Source of the DNA: Candidatus Amesbacteria bacterium RBG_19FT_COMBO_48_16
Lineage (GTDB): Bacteria > Patescibacteriota > Microgenomatia > CAZETR01 > Amesbacteraceae
Direction: 5' to 3'
Length of the DNA stretch: 7,123 nucleotides
Assembly: GCA_001775555.1 (NCBI GenBank)
Contig: MEXE01000001.1
Location: 1 to 7,123 of the forward strand
Shown: in pieces, positions 6,077 through 7,123 of the stretch
How positions within the stretch are numbered: position 1 is the first letter of the stretch
Layout: every line of letters starts with the position of its first letter
Translations under genes and position numbers: made by a program
The notes under the pieces: model-generated
What the model was told of the DNA's origin: nothing
The model's input: the letters and a program-made list of their open reading frames with translations, nothing else
The model's database searches: none

Positions 6077-6110
6077 AATTAAAGTTATGATATTATTCGG
6101 CCAATACCAA
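6064..6110. promoter_or_regulatory. Compact divergent promoter region
   Basis: Only 35 bases separate the minus-strand mini-ORF start from the plus-strand gene at 6112. The plus strand offers TATGAT (6086-6091) with TTTTAG (6064-6069) at 16 bases, or TATTAT (6091-6096). The minus strand offers TATCAT (6093-6088), or TTGGTA (6110-6105) with TAACTT (6087-6082) at 17 bases. The boxes for the two directions overlap, so transcription in the two directions would probably compete. All matches are partial, and which boxes are used cannot be told. Confidence 0.35.
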
Positions 6111-6111
6111 T

Positions 6112-6465
6112 ATGCCGGAAAAATATACCGGAAAATATTCAGAGTGGCAGAGAGACCGAAGAATAACGTTTTTTTTAAGATGTTCTCAAATGGCAGATTT
6201 AAACTCTGACCAGCAGTCTTGGCTCGAAACCATTGTCGAAGAACTTTCAAGATTGATAATCCCAGGCAGTAAAACTGTTAAGTTAAATTACCGGGTAAAC
6301 AAATGCATTAGGTCCTTGGCTGTGTCTATGGCAAACATTAACCGTGGAGTTAGAACCTCCCGTCAAACCATCATCAGAGTCAACAGCACCAATATTGCTG
6401 AGATTTTGAACGAATATCCTGTCACGTTTGCCAAATCAGAGAGAGTTAAAACCCAGTGGTAATTT
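6112..6465 (+). CDS. Hypothetical basic protein, about 117 codons
   Basis: The protein is 116 residues; the TGG of the final Trp (6457-6459) is followed by TAA at 6460-6462, so coding ends at 6462 and the three extra bases in this entry are downstream. I do not recognise a family. It is lysine/arginine-rich and soluble, with a charged N-terminus (EKYTGKYSEWQRDRR, 3-17), a helix about 31-50, then a basic segment around NYRVNKCIRSL (59-69), and GVRTSRQTIIRVNS (79-92), which could contact nucleic acid. The two cysteines C24 and C65 form no motif. The ATG follows partial -10 boxes by 15 to 20 bases and has no ribosome site. The charged second half might suit an RNA- or DNA-binding role, but this is a guess. 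Confidence 0.65.
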
Positions 6466-6556
6466 TCAGTACACATCAATTTCTCAACTATTTGTTCCTC
6501 ACGAGTCAGTTAGATGGCATATAATTGAAATCCTTCTATATTTTTTATCGCGGTAA

Positions 6557-6645
6557 AACCCCGATTGTTAAATCGTGGGTTGCCCAAAATCGGACGAAGT
6601 CCGACAGCGAGAAGATACCCCGACCATTAGGTCGTGGGTAGATTC
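6557..6645. repeat. Three-hairpin array with covarying first and third hairpins
   Basis: Hairpin 1 (6557-6581) pairs AACCC with GGGTT, then CGATT with AATCG around loop GTTA. Hairpin 3 (6616-6640) pairs TACCC with GGGTA, then CGACC with GGTCG around loop ATTA. It can extend with GAA (6611-6613) and TTC (6643-6645). Both keep a single bulged T (6576 and 6635) at the same place. The two differ at stem positions where T-A pairs are replaced by C-G pairs, so pairing is kept while sequence changes. Hairpin 2 between them is a perfect TCGGAC/GTCCGA stem (6590-6604) with loop GAA. The copies start 59 bases apart in the same orientation. The arrangement resembles REP-like or IS200/IS605-end palindromes, but no transposase is present. 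Confidence 0.75.
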
Positions 6646-6676
6646 ATTGCATCAAAAAGCTCAGGAATTTTGGCTC

Positions 6677-6706
6677 TTGACAAACTGTGTTATATTTTAA
6701 TTGTAT
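6677..6706 (+). promoter_or_regulatory. Putative promoter of the secreted-protein gene
   Basis: TTGACA (6677-6682) is a perfect -35. The best spaced -10 choices are weak: ATTGTA (6700-6705) at 17 bases or TTGTAT (6701-6706) at 18 bases. TATATT (6691-6696) is better in sequence but only 8 bases away. The leader would be about 10 to 16 bases, is almost all A and T, and has no ribosome site. Confidence 0.45.
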
Positions 6707-6722
6707 ATAAAAAATCATAAAA

Positions 6723-7123
6723 ATGAAAAAGTTGACTTTTGTATTCCTTTTCGCATTGTTGAGCATTCTTTTAACCCCTGAAAAAGCTTCTGCAGTAACT
6801 TACCAAAAACAAGCCTGCTATACTTATAAAGAGGGTGGGGTTAAGCAATGGAAACACTGCCAAACAGCCAAATATAATTGGGATACATCAACGCATAAAG
6901 TGAAATGTGTTTCAGGTTTTCCGGTTGGTACTTTTACTCGTTATACCGGTTCGTGGCAGGCATATCTTTTCTCAAAGGGTTGTCAGTATAGTACCTGGTC
7001 AACTACTGGAAAAACTTGGCATACTTTTGCAGTATACAAAGGCGGAGAACTCCATGGTTACTCAGAAATTTTTCAAAAAGTATACGGTAACCTGCCAGGG
7101 AATTTTTATAAATCATGGAATTA
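6723..7123 (+). CDS. Secreted four-cysteine protein of unknown function, 3' end missing
   Basis: The frame opens at ATG and runs off the window after 133 codons. The N-terminus is a textbook Sec signal peptide: MKK, a hydrophobic core (about 4-18, rich in Leu and Phe), then EKASA with an Ala-x-Ala site predicting cleavage after A24. The mature part is rich in Tyr, Trp, Lys and Thr and has four cysteines, C32, C46, C62 and C87. That number could form two disulfides outside the cytoplasm. No lipobox, membrane anchor or known domain is visible in the part seen. The composition suggests a small beta-rich extracellular protein. It is probably exported to the envelope or medium; a role in host attachment is possible for a CPR cell but is only speculation. 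Confidence 0.75.
   Translation, partial: MKKLTFVFLFALLSILLTPEKASAVTYQKQACYTYKEGGVKQWKHCQTAKYNWDTSTHKVKCVSGFPVGTFTRYTGSWQAYLFSKGCQYSTWSTTGKTWHTFAVYKGGELHGYSEIFQKVYGNLPGNFYKSWN

Larger units (their letters stand above)
6463..6722. other. Non-coding interval holding a hairpin array
   Basis: No credible frame exists in these 260 bases. The first part (to about 6550) is AT-rich and contains an isolated TATAAT (6520-6525) without a good -35. If active, it would give a transcript running into the three hairpins at 6557-6645. The last part (6646-6722) is AT-rich again and carries the promoter of the secreted-protein gene. No T-run follows the third hairpin, so an independent terminated small RNA is not obvious. 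Confidence 0.6.

Noticed and set aside
6077..6250. Upstream extension of the minus-strand frame to 97 aa
   Set aside because: It lies antisense to the better supported 116-aa plus-strand gene, and the extension looks like a shadow; only the 39-codon end is kept as a candidate.
6557..6645. CRISPR array
   Set aside because: Only two imperfect copies exist, they are themselves hairpins with internal covariation, and no further units or cas genes are present.
6636..6645. Canonical RAYT-type REP marked by GTAG
   Set aside because: GTAG occurs on the 3' side of hairpin 3 (6638-6641), not as the 5' foot expected for such REPs, and hairpin 1 lacks it; the REP idea is kept only in general form.
1..7123. 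Recoded TGA (SR1/Gracilibacteria code)
   Set aside because: gatB and dnaE end at TGA at normal family lengths, and no in-frame TGA is needed within any conserved gene.

Overview
The window looks like a chromosomal piece from a streamlined bacterium, most likely a member of the Candidate Phyla Radiation (Patescibacteria, Microgenomates-like). This is inferred from the style of the GatB, DnaE and L19 proteins, very short intergenic gaps, convergent genes whose stop codons overlap, and a run of small proteins I cannot name. Standard bacterial code fits: TGA ends gatB and dnaE at the lengths expected for those families.

The first 4.3 kb is housekeeping, all on the plus strand: the 3' end of gatB (tRNA-dependent amidotransferase), a complete dnaE (replicative DNA polymerase III alpha, 1188 aa, with apparently intact PHP and polymerase active sites) and rplS (ribosomal protein L19). 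A small hairpin lies in the gatB-dnaE gap. A longer nested palindrome begins at the rplS stop codon and may end the transcript or be a dispersed repeat.

From about 4.3 kb on, the window holds small, separately promoted genes: a 100-aa RRM RNA-binding protein, a convergent 110-aa helical unknown, two tandem small proteins sharing a Cys-Pro metal-knuckle-like motif, a convergent 39-aa mini-ORF, a divergent 116-aa basic unknown, and a secreted four-cysteine protein cut by the window edge. Between the last two lies a non-coding block with three hairpins. The first and third hairpins are the same fold with compensatory base changes.

The most notable regulatory signal is the position of promoter-like boxes. 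At rplS, the RRM gene and the first Cys-motif gene, a -35/-10 pair ends 6 to 8 bases before the ATG and no Shine-Dalgarno is visible. This predicts leaderless or nearly leaderless mRNAs. By contrast, dnaE has a recognisable AAAGG ribosome site. I see no tRNA, rRNA, CRISPR array, transposase or known defence system.
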